Below are positions 46,658-57,793 of a stretch of DNA of 64,000 nt, piece by piece; the first letter of the stretch is position 1, and each line of letters starts with the position of its first letter. The notes below the pieces were generated by a model. The model searched no databases. It was not told where the DNA came from and saw nothing but the letters and a program-made list of their open reading frames with translations. The DNA is from Septoria linicola (lineage: Eukaryota; Ascomycota; Dothideomycetes; Mycosphaerellales; Mycosphaerellaceae). The stretch is taken from positions 2,790,001 through 2,854,000 of the forward strand of contig CP099421.1 of assembly GCA_024114885.1 (NCBI GenBank), read 5' to 3'. The translations under genes and the position numbers were made by a program.

Positions 46658-47064
46658 GCTGACTGACTGCCTGTTTGAATGCGACATCGTTGTTAGGTAG
46701 TCGACCGACCTCACAATTTGCTAAGACGGCTTTTCTTCAGACCTGATCTTAGGGTTTACTAAAGTTTCCCCTGGGACGTCGACGACGATATAACAGCAAT
46801 GATTTTTAAATTTCTAGATAGACAGTCCGGATGGTCCTGGGTCTTTCGCATTACTTGCAAGGTCATAGGGCAATCGATTTTAAGTACGTGTCGTGACGAG
46901 TGGATCGTCGAATTAGCTAGATTCTAGAATTTCCACCTGTTCAGGAAAGTGACTACCGACGTGCCAGTATGTTGGTCAACCAGTCAGTTGATAACACTTT
47001 AGAAGACAGGGATCATTGACTGACTCACCGTCTGAACGCTGACAGCGTTACCTAGTGGGTTGAC
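46658..47064. repeat. Pair of diverged GACTGACT-containing 50-bp repeats
   Basis: 46658-46709 and 47015-47064 share TGACTGACT, then GT-TGAA/CTGAAC-GC and a CGTT block in the same order. Further CAGTCAGT/GACTG motifs are scattered between them. Origin unknown. Confidence 0.3.
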
Positions 47065-49230
47065 TGGATGCAGCAAAAGCTCACCTACACAACCAGTCAA
47101 TTGAGACCATGATTGCCTGTTGCGATCACTGTACTGGGTCCACCTTGTTGCTACGTTCCATCGGCTGGTCGACTGCAAAGCATCGACTTGGCGGCGTGCT
47201 AGGGACGCAGCACGGTGCATCTTTGCAGATTATTACGGAGGAATGGGCAGGGTAGCATTGCTCGGACGAGGCGAGTAGAAGCGTGTGCGAGCACTATCGC
47301 TTGATAGATCTTGCTGGTGGACACTACTGATCACGAGTATATGTATTGGCATGTCTGTCAGACTGCTAGCTCGCTCCTATGCGCTGTTATTTCGTGCTCT
47401 GTGGCATCTTTGTTGTTTTTCGCATGCGGGCTAGTCACAACAGCTACTCACTTCACTTCACTGTACTTTGGTCCAGACTGTTGGATTCGCGTTGCCCAGC
47501 CAAGACAGAAGAGACAACGAGCTTGTCGCGACAAGACTTCGGGACGTCTGAGTCTCGTAACACTCCAGCGCAACAATGACTGTTCGACGACGGGTAGACG
47601 AGCGTTGTGTCGATAGGAACACTTTAGGCGAGGGAAGGAGTCGGCGGTACGTGCAGCCGTATATGGCGCCATCGTGCAAGGCTTGTTTTTCTTGGATGCC
47701 GACGCTGAAATCGGGTTTTCCTTCAACGCACAACACTTCCAAACAGTCCTTTCACGGGGCGTTTGTGAAACGACTGAACATACGGTACAAACGTATTCCG
47801 TCGGTACAGTGATGGCATGGTTCTAGGGACACAGATTTTCCGTCTGGTCCACTTATGCTCATGCAGAATATATGTGATGCGTTGATGCACGCTTCAAAAT
47901 AGTTGGGTGATATGTCACCACCTTCTTTCCACCTACCTTCGTAGCCCCACATACAGTTCGAGAAGCTCTGTCTCTGGATCACAGCTGGCCTGTTGATGGC
48001 CAGCGGCCGCTGAGTGCACGCGGGAGACGGTCTAGGAGTTCCTTGCATGATGCATGTGTATCCTGTCACGTTGCACTGCAATAGGTGTAGATGAGAGATC
48101 AAAGCAGGAACAGAAACTCGTCCTACGTCTTGTTACAGTTCTGTCACGAATGTTTTCGACTGGCAACAAAGGCAACATTAGACGTCATGCAGATGCAGAG
48201 AGGAATTGACTTTCGGTCTCCTCAGCCACCCGCATGGCAGTTGACAACGTCCGACGCGACGCATCGCTCTAGTGACGAATTTCTCCTAAGTATGGCAGAG
48301 CAATTAGCAGGCGAAAGGGGGTCAGAGCTACATTGAGCTGCAGCCGGGTCATGTCTGATCTGCCACAGAATATGGTGGCAACTCCGATGAGGGACAAGGA
48401 CAATCCTGATGACGATGGCGAAAGAATGATGTCGCGCAGAAATTCGCCGCGTGTACCTCCCCACCCCGGTCACTGGTGGAGGAAGCTCCTTCGTGCCATG
48501 CATGCAAGAAATAGCGTCGTCCAGCTATGCTACGTTTTGAGGCTGCGACTGGTTGGCCGCGCAATGTTGTCAACACGAACGCGCAACACTATCGGCGAAT
48601 AACAGTCGACAGCACATCATCAAATGGAGACAGAATTGCAAGATGGAGATCCCCAAGCGGCCGTTGCAAATTGACGAAGCTCTGCCCCTGCGACCGGACG
48701 CACAGACAGCTTCTCCCTCAGCCAGCTGAAACGTTGGCGGCTGTGACAGATTTCTGCTGGGCTTGGGGCCGGGCGTAACTTTGGCCCTGTGTCCCGATCG
48801 ACTGGCGCACGCATACCAAGCAGCCAGCCAGCAATTGACATTTCCTTCACTCGTGCTGCGGACTGACACAAGCTTCTGCATTCCACTCGCTTTTTTTCTC
48901 TGATCGACTTGACTTCTTCTTGTTGTTTCTGCTTCGAAACTTCTGTTGCCGGCCTTCGGACAGGCGCCCGATCGATAACGCGCAAAAGAGGGTCTCTCTG
49001 CCTGACTCCCTTCTACGTTACACGCGAGATTCTATCCTGGGACGACCTTCCGCTATTGGATTGAGATACGGGCAACGACAGCGTGAGGGCCTTATCGTGC
49101 CTGCAGGTCGCTGACTGCATGCTCGTGGCCTTGCTTTCTTCTTGTTCTCACAGGTATGTGCGCGGCAGACGAATTGCATTCACGAGCACTTCCACGAGGC
49201 CTCCACTTGGCCGCATACCGACACTCTGTC

Positions 49231-49236
49231 TATAAA
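49231..49236 (+). promoter_or_regulatory. Possible TATA box for GT32 gene
   Basis: TATAAA in the context TCTATAAATCG, 350 bp before the GT32 start codon and just upstream of a pyrimidine-rich tract. Position would need a long leader. Confidence 0.3.
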
Positions 49237-49585
49237 TCGACATCCCTACCACTTCTCAACTGCCCACCCAACCTCCTTCACTCTCGCTTCTCTCGCCCGC
49301 CATCCCACTCCATCTTATCCTTGGTGGTAGTGGTGATGATGACTACTGAGACCTGCGATTGCGCACCACGCCTACGTCAGCAACTAACGAGACAGTAGCC
49401 GGCAGGGATTGTTGTACCAAAATCCACTCCCCAAGCTTCTTCCGCTGCTCTAAAAGAGCCGGGATCTGCTGGTTTCATCCGCTTGCACCGGACCTGCCAA
49501 GCGTGCTTCTCCATATCGCCCTGGAGCTTCTTGTCCAACCTTCGAGGACCGTCCTTCGCTCACGACATTCCACACCTCCGTGACC

Positions 49586-50842
49586 ATGCTTACATTCCGG
49601 CGCGCGCTCGCCGTCGCGGCACTCATACTCACCTTCTTCCTCCTACTACGGAGTACTCATACGATCCAGCAACCGACAGCGCCGAAAATCAACAATTCAC
49701 CCAAACCGACAGGCAGTCACGCCGACAATAGGAAAATCGTCGAAGCCTTGCCAGAGCCCAACAAGGCTGAAATCAAGGCCGCAAAAGCTGCTGCTTCAGC
49801 CATACCAGAAAAGCCGTGGAAGAACGACAATGGCGGTCGTGTTGCTTTGTCGAGGAAACCAAGGCCTCAGATTGCCATGGCAGATTTGGCGCTGAAACCT
49901 CTACGACAACAACTCGCCTACGCGTTCCCGTACGATTCAGAGGGGAAGTTCCCAGCATACATCTGGCAAACGTGGAAGGTTACACCTGCGTCAGGCGAGT
50001 TCCACGAGGAATGGAGACCTGCCGAGGCGTCATGGACAGAGTTGCACCCGAGCTTCGTGCACGAGGTTATTACAGACTCTGTCGCGGTACATTTGATCAA
50101 GCACTTTTACGCCAGCATACCGGAGGTCGTTCACGCGTACGAGGCTCTTCCGGAAGCTGTACTCAAGGCAGATTTCTTCCGCTACCTGATTCTGCTCGCA
50201 AGAGGTGGCATCTACACGGACATCGATACTACTGCGCTCAAGTCTGCGGTCGAGTGGGTGCCTCCGGAGGTGCCTCGAAGCACGTATGGATTGGTGGTTG
50301 GCATTGAAGCAGACCCCGATCGCGAGGACTGGCGGGACTGGTACTCACGCCGGATACAGTTTTGTCAGTGGACAATACAGGCTAAGCCAGGTCACCCTGT
50401 GCTTGTGGACATCGTTGCGTCCATTACCGAGGAAGTGCATCGACGGAAACAGTCTGGCGAGCTACACACTACGATCAAAGGACCCGGCAGTGTGGTCGAA
50501 TACACTGGACCAGCTCTGTGGACAGACGCCATCTTCAAATTCTTCAACAATCCAGACTATTTTGACATGAGCACGAGCAAAGGCAACATCACATGGCAGC
50601 AGTTCACTGGCATCACTGCTGCAAAGAAAGTTGGCGATGTGGTTGTACTGCCGATCACGTCCTTCTCGCCTGGAGTCGGACAGATGGGCGCTGGCGATAT
50701 CGACGATCCAATGGCATTCGTGCATCACACATTCGAAGGTATGGTATCGCAACTTGTTGAGAGCACCAATCTCGGCCGGACTAATCTGTCGCTAGGCACC
50801 TGGAAACCCGAAAATGAACGTCATATCGGCGAGAAAGACTAG
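49586..50842 (+). CDS. GT32 alpha-mannosyltransferase (OCH1/HOC1-like)
   Basis: Golgi type II membrane glycosyltransferase of family 32, which extends N-glycan or cell-wall mannan from GDP-mannose. Single exon, 418 aa. I take ATG 49586; the frame is open from a GTG six bases earlier. A signal anchor (LAVAALILTFFLLLRS) is followed by a Pro/Lys-rich stem to about residue 100. The catalytic domain opens with FPAYIWQTWKVTP. It contains EAVLKADFFRYLILLARGGIYTDID in pieces; the DxD metal/sugar-nucleotide motif is in YTDIDTT (about residue 211). GPGSVVEYTGPALWTD is the family's second conserved block. OCH1 and HOC1 are the nearest known types; which one cannot be decided here. Confidence 0.93.
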   Translation: MLTFRRALAVAALILTFFLLLRSTHTIQQPTAPKINNSPKPTGSHADNRKIVEALPEPNKAEIKAAKAAASAIPEKPWKNDNGGRVALSRKPRPQIAMADLALKPLRQQLAYAFPYDSEGKFPAYIWQTWKVTPASGEFHEEWRPAEASWTELHPSFVHEVITDSVAVHLIKHFYASIPEVVHAYEALPEAVLKADFFRYLILLARGGIYTDIDTTALKSAVEWVPPEVPRSTYGLVVGIEADPDREDWRDWYSRRIQFCQWTIQAKPGHPVLVDIVASITEEVHRRKQSGELHTTIKGPGSVVEYTGPALWTDAIFKFFNNPDYFDMSTSKGNITWQQFTGITAAKKVGDVVVLPITSFSPGVGQMGAGDIDDPMAFVHHTFEGMVSQLVESTNLGRTNLSLGTWKPENERHIGEKD

Positions 50843-51740
50843 GGTTTCAAGTCGATCGCTTCATGATATGATGACCAGGATCAGCGCGTAATCTTCGCGA
50901 CAATCAAACAACGAACGATCGCTTGCCGAACAAGGCGCCGCGCGCCAAGGCATGATTTCACTGATGGACGACAGACCATACACGTGCGAGGTACCAAGAA
51001 CGTACTATCAAGATATGTGTGGTGGAGTTTAGATATTCGGGACGAGCACAAAAGCGGCTGAGAAAGACCGCACATAGACATGGGCAGATCCTCGTTGGGA
51101 CGATCGATTTACACCAGCGACAGGTGCAACGAGCACGATCCGAGGGGAGAGGGTCGCTCCGCAGATGAGCATTTTGGGTGTTCTGTGCTTGCATCATCGC
51201 TATTCAAGTGCTGAATGGCGCGCGCATTTTGCTTTGTTGTTTTGCTTCTTATTTGGACGAATTGGCATATGCACAGCGAGGGCGCACAGAGACGGGCAGA
51301 GAGAATGGAACTCCTACAACTATTGCATTGAAGGCGCCTGGCTATGGCACACTTGGGGCCAATCGGCATACAAGCTGATAGTCGCAACCTAGATTAGAGA
51401 ATGGATGAATCAGATCTCAACACAGATCAAGTGTCTCACCTGCACAGTCCTTGATATATAGGTCAGGCAAAATTTTACCAGCAGAAGGATCACCATGGCT
51501 GCTGCAATAGGGAGATGGGAATGCTAAGCTGATTGGTTCCCATATGGCATCCTGAATTCGACCTTCGCTTAAGAAGTAGGTAGGCAACAGCTTTCCAAGA
51601 TACGTATATCACGGTTGCAAGATCTGCATCTTACTCGCTGTCTGGTCTTCACTAGTCATCAGACCACCTCACTGACCCAGTCAAGAACACATTGTCACTC
51701 GACAGGAAAAGACACGTCCAGAAGACGAAAACGCAAGAAA
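50843..51740. other. Intergenic spacer
   Basis: 3' flank of GT32 and upstream region of a small + strand gene. No RNA gene, repeat or conserved frame seen. Confidence 0.45.
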
Positions 51741-51986
51741 ATGGCCTCCGAAGAATGGAACACCGGCGAACAAATCCGCTCGCACAAACTCGCCGCATCA
51801 ATTATTAACGGTCATGACGCTGACGGCAAGAATTTCGTCTTTGACGATTACAACTTAGACCTTTTACGTCGCTTCGTCGCTGATCCGGAATTTTCTCGCG
51901 AGGAGATCTTGAAGGAGAATGATTGGGTCGATGACGTTGAGGGTGAAAAGACTGCAAGAAGAGATGGGAGTCTGGGGGATATTTGA
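51741..51986 (+). CDS. Small hypothetical protein, probably frame-broken at 3' end
   Basis: Frame of 81 aa from ATG 51741 (MASEEWNTGEQIRSHKLAAS), acidic and soluble, with no known domain. An open frame upstream to 51615 looks like leader. The next 100 bases are open in another frame and look coding (residues resembling GGYLIARHGTDDPAFDERDLEMLRAWF in two pieces, ending at 52093). A single missing base near the AAAA run at about 51945-51948 would join the two into a protein of about 117 aa. Either the gene is short, or it carries a real or artefactual indel; a canonical intron does not fit in the space. I do not recognise the family. Confidence 0.5.
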   Translation: MASEEWNTGEQIRSHKLAASIINGHDADGKNFVFDDYNLDLLRRFVADPEFSREEILKENDWVDDVEGEKTARRDGSLGDI

Positions 51987-52093
51987 TTGCGAGACATGGG
52001 ACAGATGATCCGGCGTTCGATGAGAGGGATTTGGAGATGTTGAGGGCATGGTTTGAGAGAGGGATGCCGTCGGGACAGGAGCTAGTGCGGTGA
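51987..52093 (+). other. Possible out-of-frame 3' coding extension of 51741 gene
   Basis: Open frame offset by one base from the preceding gene, with the G-ending codon style seen at the 3' ends of CWC24 and the P450 here. It ends in TGA at 52091-52093. No start codon of its own is convincing. Confidence 0.35.
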
Positions 52094-52595
52094 GCTGGCG
52101 ATGTGAATATGTGGCTCGCTAGAAGAGGGCATAGTAAGGTATGTCGTGAGTGGAAGCACTGCTCGACTTGACCTGATGTTTTTTTTGTGGCAGTCTGCAT
52201 AGTTGGCGGACGAGGCAATCAGGCACATGCCAAGTTTCTGCGTAGAATACACTTTCGTTTGATGTCCACAATTGTAGTTCTATAGCAACCTTGATAGCAC
52301 AAATCTACGTCCCTACCATGAGGCTCGCGATCCCGTCCAAACGCGTCCTGGCGCTCGACACAGCTATTCGTGCGTTAACCGAGGCAGCTTGTTGGCGCAT
52401 CTTTTAAGTTCTGGATCGTGGCATGGCGGCAAGTGCGATCCTTCGAGCTGTGAGAACATGCTTAGGCAACAGAGTAGCTTTCAGTGAAGAGCAAAGTACG
52501 ACTGAATCATCATCGTACTCTGCCAATGTGATACCCACAGGCCGGCAGTTGATCAAGCTGGACCAAACTGAAACGTGAACCTTTGTAAGGCCAAC
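52094..52595. other. Intergenic spacer
   Basis: Between two small + strand genes. Nothing recognised apart from a short poly-T run. Confidence 0.4.
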
Positions 52596-53156
52596 ATGAA
52601 AGAGCCATGGGTCTTGAACGTATGCTGCGGCTGCTGTCGTGGTTCTTCTCCCAGACCGGCAGTTGAGAACATTGAAGCTGGAGAAGCTGAGATCGAGAAA
52701 CACGGAGTTTCACAAAATTACGAGCCGGTGAATGAAGCACAACGCTCTGGTCTCAACTCTGACTCTGTCTTGGCCGAGCGAGCGATCGACTCCGCTCTAC
52801 GACTCAGCTTCCACTCCAACCGCGGTCGAGGTGTGGAAGAAGACATACCGGAAGACAAACTCACCACGGAACCACCGCCGCCCAGTTACGACACTGTGCT
52901 CAAGGACAATGATCGGCGAACACCTCGGGCAGTTCTCAATCCTTCTCAGCAGCCATCCGATGAGATTCAACCCGCGAGATTGGAGCCAGAAGTGCCTATG
53001 CATCATGATCGCAAGACTGGGAATCAAGAAAGTGTGTTATCTTCTGGAGATTCTGATCTGGTGTTGACGCCGCCTACTACTGCTCCGCCAACTGTTATTG
53101 ATGAGGATTCGGAAGATGATGAGCGGTTTTATCCGAGTGGCAGGCCGGCGCGTTGA
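52596..53156 (+). CDS. Hypothetical protein with Cys cluster and PPPPSYD motif
   Basis: 186 aa from ATG 52596 (MKEPWVLNVCCGCCRG). I do not know the family. The N-terminal CCGCC beside a short hydrophobic start would suit palmitoylation and membrane attachment, with no true transmembrane helix. The middle contains PPPPSYDTV, a PPxY-like site of the kind bound by WW domains (for example Rsp5-type ubiquitin ligase adaptors). The rest is polar, acidic and disordered, ending in a Pro/Thr and Asp/Glu-rich stretch. A lipidated arrestin-like or ligase-adaptor peptide is one idea; it is inference from motifs only. The frame starts at GTG 52575 if extended, but the ATG is more likely. Confidence 0.55.
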   Translation: MKEPWVLNVCCGCCRGSSPRPAVENIEAGEAEIEKHGVSQNYEPVNEAQRSGLNSDSVLAERAIDSALRLSFHSNRGRGVEEDIPEDKLTTEPPPPSYDTVLKDNDRRTPRAVLNPSQQPSDEIQPARLEPEVPMHHDRKTGNQESVLSSGDSDLVLTPPTTAPPTVIDEDSEDDERFYPSGRPAR

Positions 53157-53489
53157 TGATTGTGTACTGGCATTGAGGTCTTCTCTGCTTTTGTGCGTAT
53201 GAACATGCATCTATGAGAAATGCGACCTGCGCGGTGATGTACCAGGGTTGCGGGTTGTTCAATCATTGCTTTCCGTTTAGGCAACATATGAGTATAGTTC
53301 GGCTTGACAGTGTCGGGTCGAGAACAAGTTCGCCGTGCCCTTTTGTACGTATACAATCTGATTCGAGCTGTACATTCTGCTGCTTTTCTGTATCTTCTAT
53401 GCTTTGATGATGCCAGATCCAACCAGCCTGAACGCCCTACGCGCTGTCACCCCTAGCAAGTCTCGATGTACACTGTTTGCAAACCACTC
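53157..53489. other. Convergent intergenic spacer
   Basis: Two 3' ends meet; no feature recognised. Confidence 0.45.
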
Positions 53490-54509
53490 TCACCTCCTCG
53501 CAGCGCCTCGCATTGCAGCACGAGCAGTACCTGATAGTGGTCTCCCACGATCATCGTACTCCAGCCTCTCAGGCATATGCCGATATCTCCTGTCACTTCG
53601 ACTCCAGTAACTACTGCCCGTGGAGTCAGAGTCCTCTTCAGAGTCGTCTCTCCTCGAGTACGGATCTCTTTCATCGTGCAGTTTCCCCTCTCGCTTGCGA
53701 TTTCTCTGACTGCCAGTCCTCGAGGAGCTTCTATGATGCGGTCTGCCTTCAACCCGGCTGTGACTTCTAGCCTGTTTCTTGTCAGCACCGCCATCTTGGC
53801 CACCGGATTCGCCTCCTCCGCTGGACGCACCAGGCTCACCGGGGGCCGGACCTTTGGCTAGTGCTTTCTTGCTGAAACGTTTGTTCGTCATGTACAATGA
53901 AATGCTGCCTCCGATGAGATCCATGCAGCCCATCAGAATGCCGACATTGAACGGTGTGATATAGTCCTCGATCTTCGCGAACCCAGTCTTCTTCTCTTCG
54001 GCTGGTTGCTGCTGCTTTTGTTGCTGTTGTTGTTTCTGGACTTCTTGATTGCGCTTGTCCCGCTCAAGACTTCTGCGACGGCTTCTGCTCCTCGGCTCGC
54101 CACGTCTTCTATCGCTTCTGCGATGTCTGGTATCACGAGAATCGTATGATTCTGAGTCGTAGGAAGATGTTGGTCTTCTGCTTCGCCGTCTGTCGTTTGT
54201 TCGCGTCCTTCTCTCGCTCTCATACTGGCCGTCCTCCAAATGTCGCCTTCCGAAACGCTCCTCTTCGGGTCTCCCTCGGGTTGAGCCGTGAGCGCTTCGC
54301 TGACTTCTATTGCTATCGTGGCTATGACTACCAGCCTTGGGTGGTGGAGGCGGAAGAGTTTGATTCGTGTATTGGTTATCGTACATAGCCCGGTAGGCAT
54401 AATTTGGCAGTCCAGTCGTCATATTTGGATGATGTCCTCTCGGTTGCTCTTCAGTTGGTGGTGGAGGAAAGGAAGGAGCAGGATACTGCTGCCTGCCTTG
54501 ACCGTTCAT
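53490..54509 (-). CDS. Arg/Ser-rich hypothetical protein with one central hydrophobic segment
   Basis: 339 aa from the ATG at 54509 (MNGQGRQQYPAPSFPPPP); an upstream in-frame ATG at 54605 would add 32 residues of poor quality. Low complexity dominates: a Pro/Gln-rich start, RS/RD-rich segments (about 90-170), a poly-Gln run and a basic C terminus (RTGSQRNRKREGK). Near residues 190-215 there is one conserved-looking hydrophobic segment (FNVGILMGCMDLIGGSISLYM), after KIEDYITP. The layout is unlike SR splicing factors because of that segment, which could be a membrane anchor. I cannot name a family. The long uninterrupted frame with biased but consistent composition supports a real gene. Confidence 0.6.
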   Translation of the reverse strand: MNGQGRQQYPAPSFPPPPTEEQPRGHHPNMTTGLPNYAYRAMYDNQYTNQTLPPPPPKAGSHSHDSNRSQRSAHGSTRGRPEEERFGRRHLEDGQYESERRTRTNDRRRSRRPTSSYDSESYDSRDTRHRRSDRRRGEPRSRSRRRSLERDKRNQEVQKQQQQQKQQQPAEEKKTGFAKIEDYITPFNVGILMGCMDLIGGSISLYMTNKRFSKKALAKGPAPGEPGASSGGGESGGQDGGADKKQARSHSRVEGRPHHRSSSRTGSQRNRKREGKLHDERDPYSRRDDSEEDSDSTGSSYWSRSDRRYRHMPERLEYDDRGRPLSGTARAAMRGAARR

Positions 54510-57043
54510 TGGGAAGCGTGTAGGTAGGTCGCATCGGATTCTTTTGTTTAGCGATCGAAGCGCGAAGCCGTAATAAGGCAGAAGCGGAATGCAAAGAAGT
54601 GGCAAGTAAAGGGTTCCGGCTGTGCGACTTATTCACTGGACTGGGTTGAATCTTCAGGTCGAGCGCAGACTTCTTTGTGTGTATATCGGAGTGCTGACAG
54701 TGCTTACTTTGCCTCACCGGACGATGACACCGGACCATGGCGCGACATTCTGAGCCTCAACGAGTCTATGTCTAATGCAGGAGGGCACACGACTTGGATC
54801 GTGGTTGCCAGCACATTCCCGGAATAGGACTCACCATCTCAATCGCCCGACCGTAATCACAAACTCAACCTTGACGGGTGGAAGCAGCTCGATGTGCCGC
54901 GACGCAATCACCCAGCCAGGAATGAGGCACGGCAAGTGAATGCCCAAGCGTCCGTATCGGTGTGATGTGTGTTGCCGATGCGGCGTCATCCTGCGATGTG
55001 AAAGAACTGGAGTGGTGAGGAGGCTCAACCTTTGAAACCAGGATGAAGAGACCAACAACCAAGATTACTTGCTGGAAGGAGCTCGTGCGCATCCAGTCAC
55101 AAGGCTGAAGCTTGCGTGTCTGAAGATCAGAAACTTACCGCCTTGACAGATGGATGCGGTGCGGTGGACTTGAGCACCATAATAATAACAGAGCGCTTTT
55201 GCAAGCCAGCAAGAGCCTGCATATCTGCTCCGCGCATAGCAGGCGACTTTGGCTACATCGCCTCTCAGATTTAGTGGACGCAAACTTGAAATAATAGTGA
55301 CTGATTGAGTTCAGTTCCTGGCCATAAAGTGCTGCCGCAGCGTAACAGGCAAGGACCCAATTGTCGCATGCGGTCCGACCGGCTTCTTCGGCAGTGCTGT
55401 GTTTGCTCCGCATCAACGTTGCTCGCATGTGCATTTGTATGAGCTGTGCTTGTCAAGTGGTTGGGCAGAAGCAAGAAGTGGTTTCGACGACAGGCAATGC
55501 CCTGGTTAATCACGTTTCAGCCAGCGCAACCTTAGTCATGGCAACAGCTGTATCGAGATTGGCTGCCAAGCAGGAGTGTCAATTCATCTGCAAGTATGAC
55601 AACGGCGGCGTGCGTGATACTCGGCATTGCCATCACGTCGTGTCCCAACGTGGTCGGCCGCATCGCGCGACACCTAGTACGCTAGGTCAAACAATGACGT
55701 CCTTCGATATGTGACATTGTGCCTTTAGACCGCCAGCATCAGGACCGCATGGTCTTGGTTCATGTTGAATGCACCCCAGATATGCAGAAGTGGCGATGCA
55801 TGCGGAGTAGAACAGCAGTCGTGTGAGTCTGATGGGTGGCTAGGAGGTTTCGAACGCTTCCGTCACTTGTTACAGCCCTTGACTTCTGACATCATTCGGC
55901 TGAATGTCGAGGACGACTTCAGCTTCCCAATGTACTTGGGTGCAACAATATGATAGCGGATGTGCTGCATTTGGTTGATTGGTTGATGTTGGGCTTCCTC
56001 TGCTTCTTATCTGGCCGACTGTGGATTCGCGGCATACCGAGATCTGAAAATTTCGCGCGTAGATGTGTGAGTCTAATGCGCCGTAGGCTTGCCTTGCTAT
56101 GATCTTGCGTTCGTGTCAAGGAATTCCTGGACAGTTGTTGTGTTTGTTGGAGGCTGAGCTCAGCGAAGACGTGAGGATGCCCGAATGCCAAGCCGGCACC
56201 AGTGAGCAACAAAAACCGACCTCGTCGCGACCATCTTCCACAGTACTCTACACATGGCTTCTATTGCACGATGCAGTCGTACTCGGCATTTTGAGCTGAG
56301 CACAGTTGCTACATAACACGGTAAGAAGACCTTCGGCTGTTCGAGGTGCTGGGAAGTCATCACCGACACGGCGCTTTCAGTAGTTGAATGCTACGTAACA
56401 GTTTGAAACCATGCTGCCAGATCTCACAAGAAGAAGCGACCGTATGCGCGTTCATATTCGCAGCGCTGTCAGAGGGAGAGCAGTCTGTCTTCCTACCAGA
56501 ACATGATACAGATCAAGACCCGGTTGATCTTCACTAAGCTGTTTTACACCTGCTCACGACTTCTCGCTGCTGATCAGCCAACGCTCGCAATAACCTTTTA
56601 CGAGCTCGCCATGACATATGTGGAACAATTGTCAGCCACTTCAGAAGCACAGCGATCTTCCAGGTCGATATGTCTCGCCCTGCTAGAGACCGAACGATAG
56701 AGCCGTCTTGGGCACTATGGGTCAAGACTCTCTTGACGACATTCACTTTGGATTGACCAGTGCAAGTGAATGATTCATCCCGGCAAACATGCCGCTGTCA
56801 ACGGAAGCTACGAGACTTCACCATTGCTTCTGCGCCCCTAAGTTGGCTGATCCATGCGCGCAAACATCTGCTTTTATCGAGAGACAAAACTGGACTTAGG
56901 AGCATGAATGCTTCACTGAACAATGACAGAGCAAGACCACAGGCGGTGTAAGTACTGCATCAGAAGCCTTCAAAGTTCTGAGCTTCTACCGCGACAAAAG
57001 TATCACCACAGTTCTCGCAGAAAATTTGTGCAACTCCTCCTAG
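54510..57043. other. 2.5-kb region without recognised genes
   Basis: Short frames on both strands, none with motif, signal or convincing splice partner. A - strand frame with hydrophobic start (54865-55092) was considered and left out. No RNA gene or repeat seen. Confidence 0.45.
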
Positions 57044-57403
57044 ATGCATTCCGCTTTTGGCACAATCAGCAACCTCGCAATACTTGGCATCGTCGGCATA
57101 ACTTGTGCCCACTTTCTGCTCGCCTTCCACACCGCACTCATATGGCCAGCTCTCGATCCCATGATACAACTTCTAGCTTGGTTCGGGCTACACGAGTCGG
57201 CCTCACACGCTCTGCTCATTGGTCTCGAGCTGTACATGGCCACGGGAATCTTTGTCTTTGGAAAGTGGCGGGGCGACGTCTTGGAAGAGAATGTCTGGGT
57301 CCATAGCTTGCTTGTCGTGGTTGCGGTCTTGATCATGCTGACGATTGTTGGTATCGTGGTCGATCTCGCAATCATTGCCTTTGAAGCCATATTTGGGACA
57401 TGA
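57044..57403 (+). CDS. Small multi-pass membrane protein (orphan)
   Basis: 119-aa frame, clearly hydrophobic with three or four membrane segments: about residues 8-30, 32-50, 56-75 and 86-115 (the last, LLVVVAVLIMLTIVGIVVDL, is very strong). Short loops carry GKWRGDVLEENVW between helices. No family known to me and no conserved catalytic residue. A hydrophobic frame of this length could arise by chance, but the regular spacing of charged loops and helices suggests a gene. A 5' exon may exist. Lies in a sparse region 0.4 kb from the candidate effector, on the opposite strand. Confidence 0.45.
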   Translation: MHSAFGTISNLAILGIVGITCAHFLLAFHTALIWPALDPMIQLLAWFGLHESASHALLIGLELYMATGIFVFGKWRGDVLEENVWVHSLLVVVAVLIMLTIVGIVVDLAIIAFEAIFGT

Positions 57404-57793
57404 TGTGGAGGAGAAGTCAAGAAGTCGTTACAGCAAGCGTACACGGCGTGCACAGAGGTGGTGGTCGATGGTTCAGGAAGAACGAAAATCTGGTAACCCA
57501 CAGCCAGGACTCTATCGATAGCACGCAAGTTCTACGTGCTGCACGACTCACCAGGGCCCGAGACATAGCTTTGCGGCTGCAAAGCAGCTAATACCTTGTG
57601 ACAATGATATGGTTCCACTCTGTACAGATACTGTCCGAGAAGCATGAGTCCAGCCTGGAGACGCAGCTCAGCTATATTGAACGTTCTCCGACCGACCTGA
57701 TCTCGCTCAAGCTTGCTATCACTCTCTCTATTGTTACACTCGCTGACGCTCGTTCTCCCAGCCTCGTCTCCCCTGCAAACTCTCAACCAAAGC
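57404..57793. other. Convergent spacer
   Basis: 3' flanks of the small membrane protein (+) and the secreted protein (-). Nothing recognised. Confidence 0.4.

Larger units (their letters stand above)
45651..49585. other. 3.9-kb gene-poor region
   Basis: No protein gene found on either strand; frames are short and motif-free. It holds two diverged tRNA-like repeats (46079-46502), a pair of GACTGACT-containing repeats (46658-47064) and, at the right end, the promoter and leader of the GT32 gene with a TATAAA at 49231 and a pyrimidine-rich tract around 49272-49301. Confidence 0.55.

Noticed and set aside
54831..55092. Small - strand gene with hydrophobic N terminus (MRTSSFQQVILVVGLFIL)
   Set aside because: Two overlapping frames and possible splice sites exist, but no join gave a protein with a consistent signature; could be chance.
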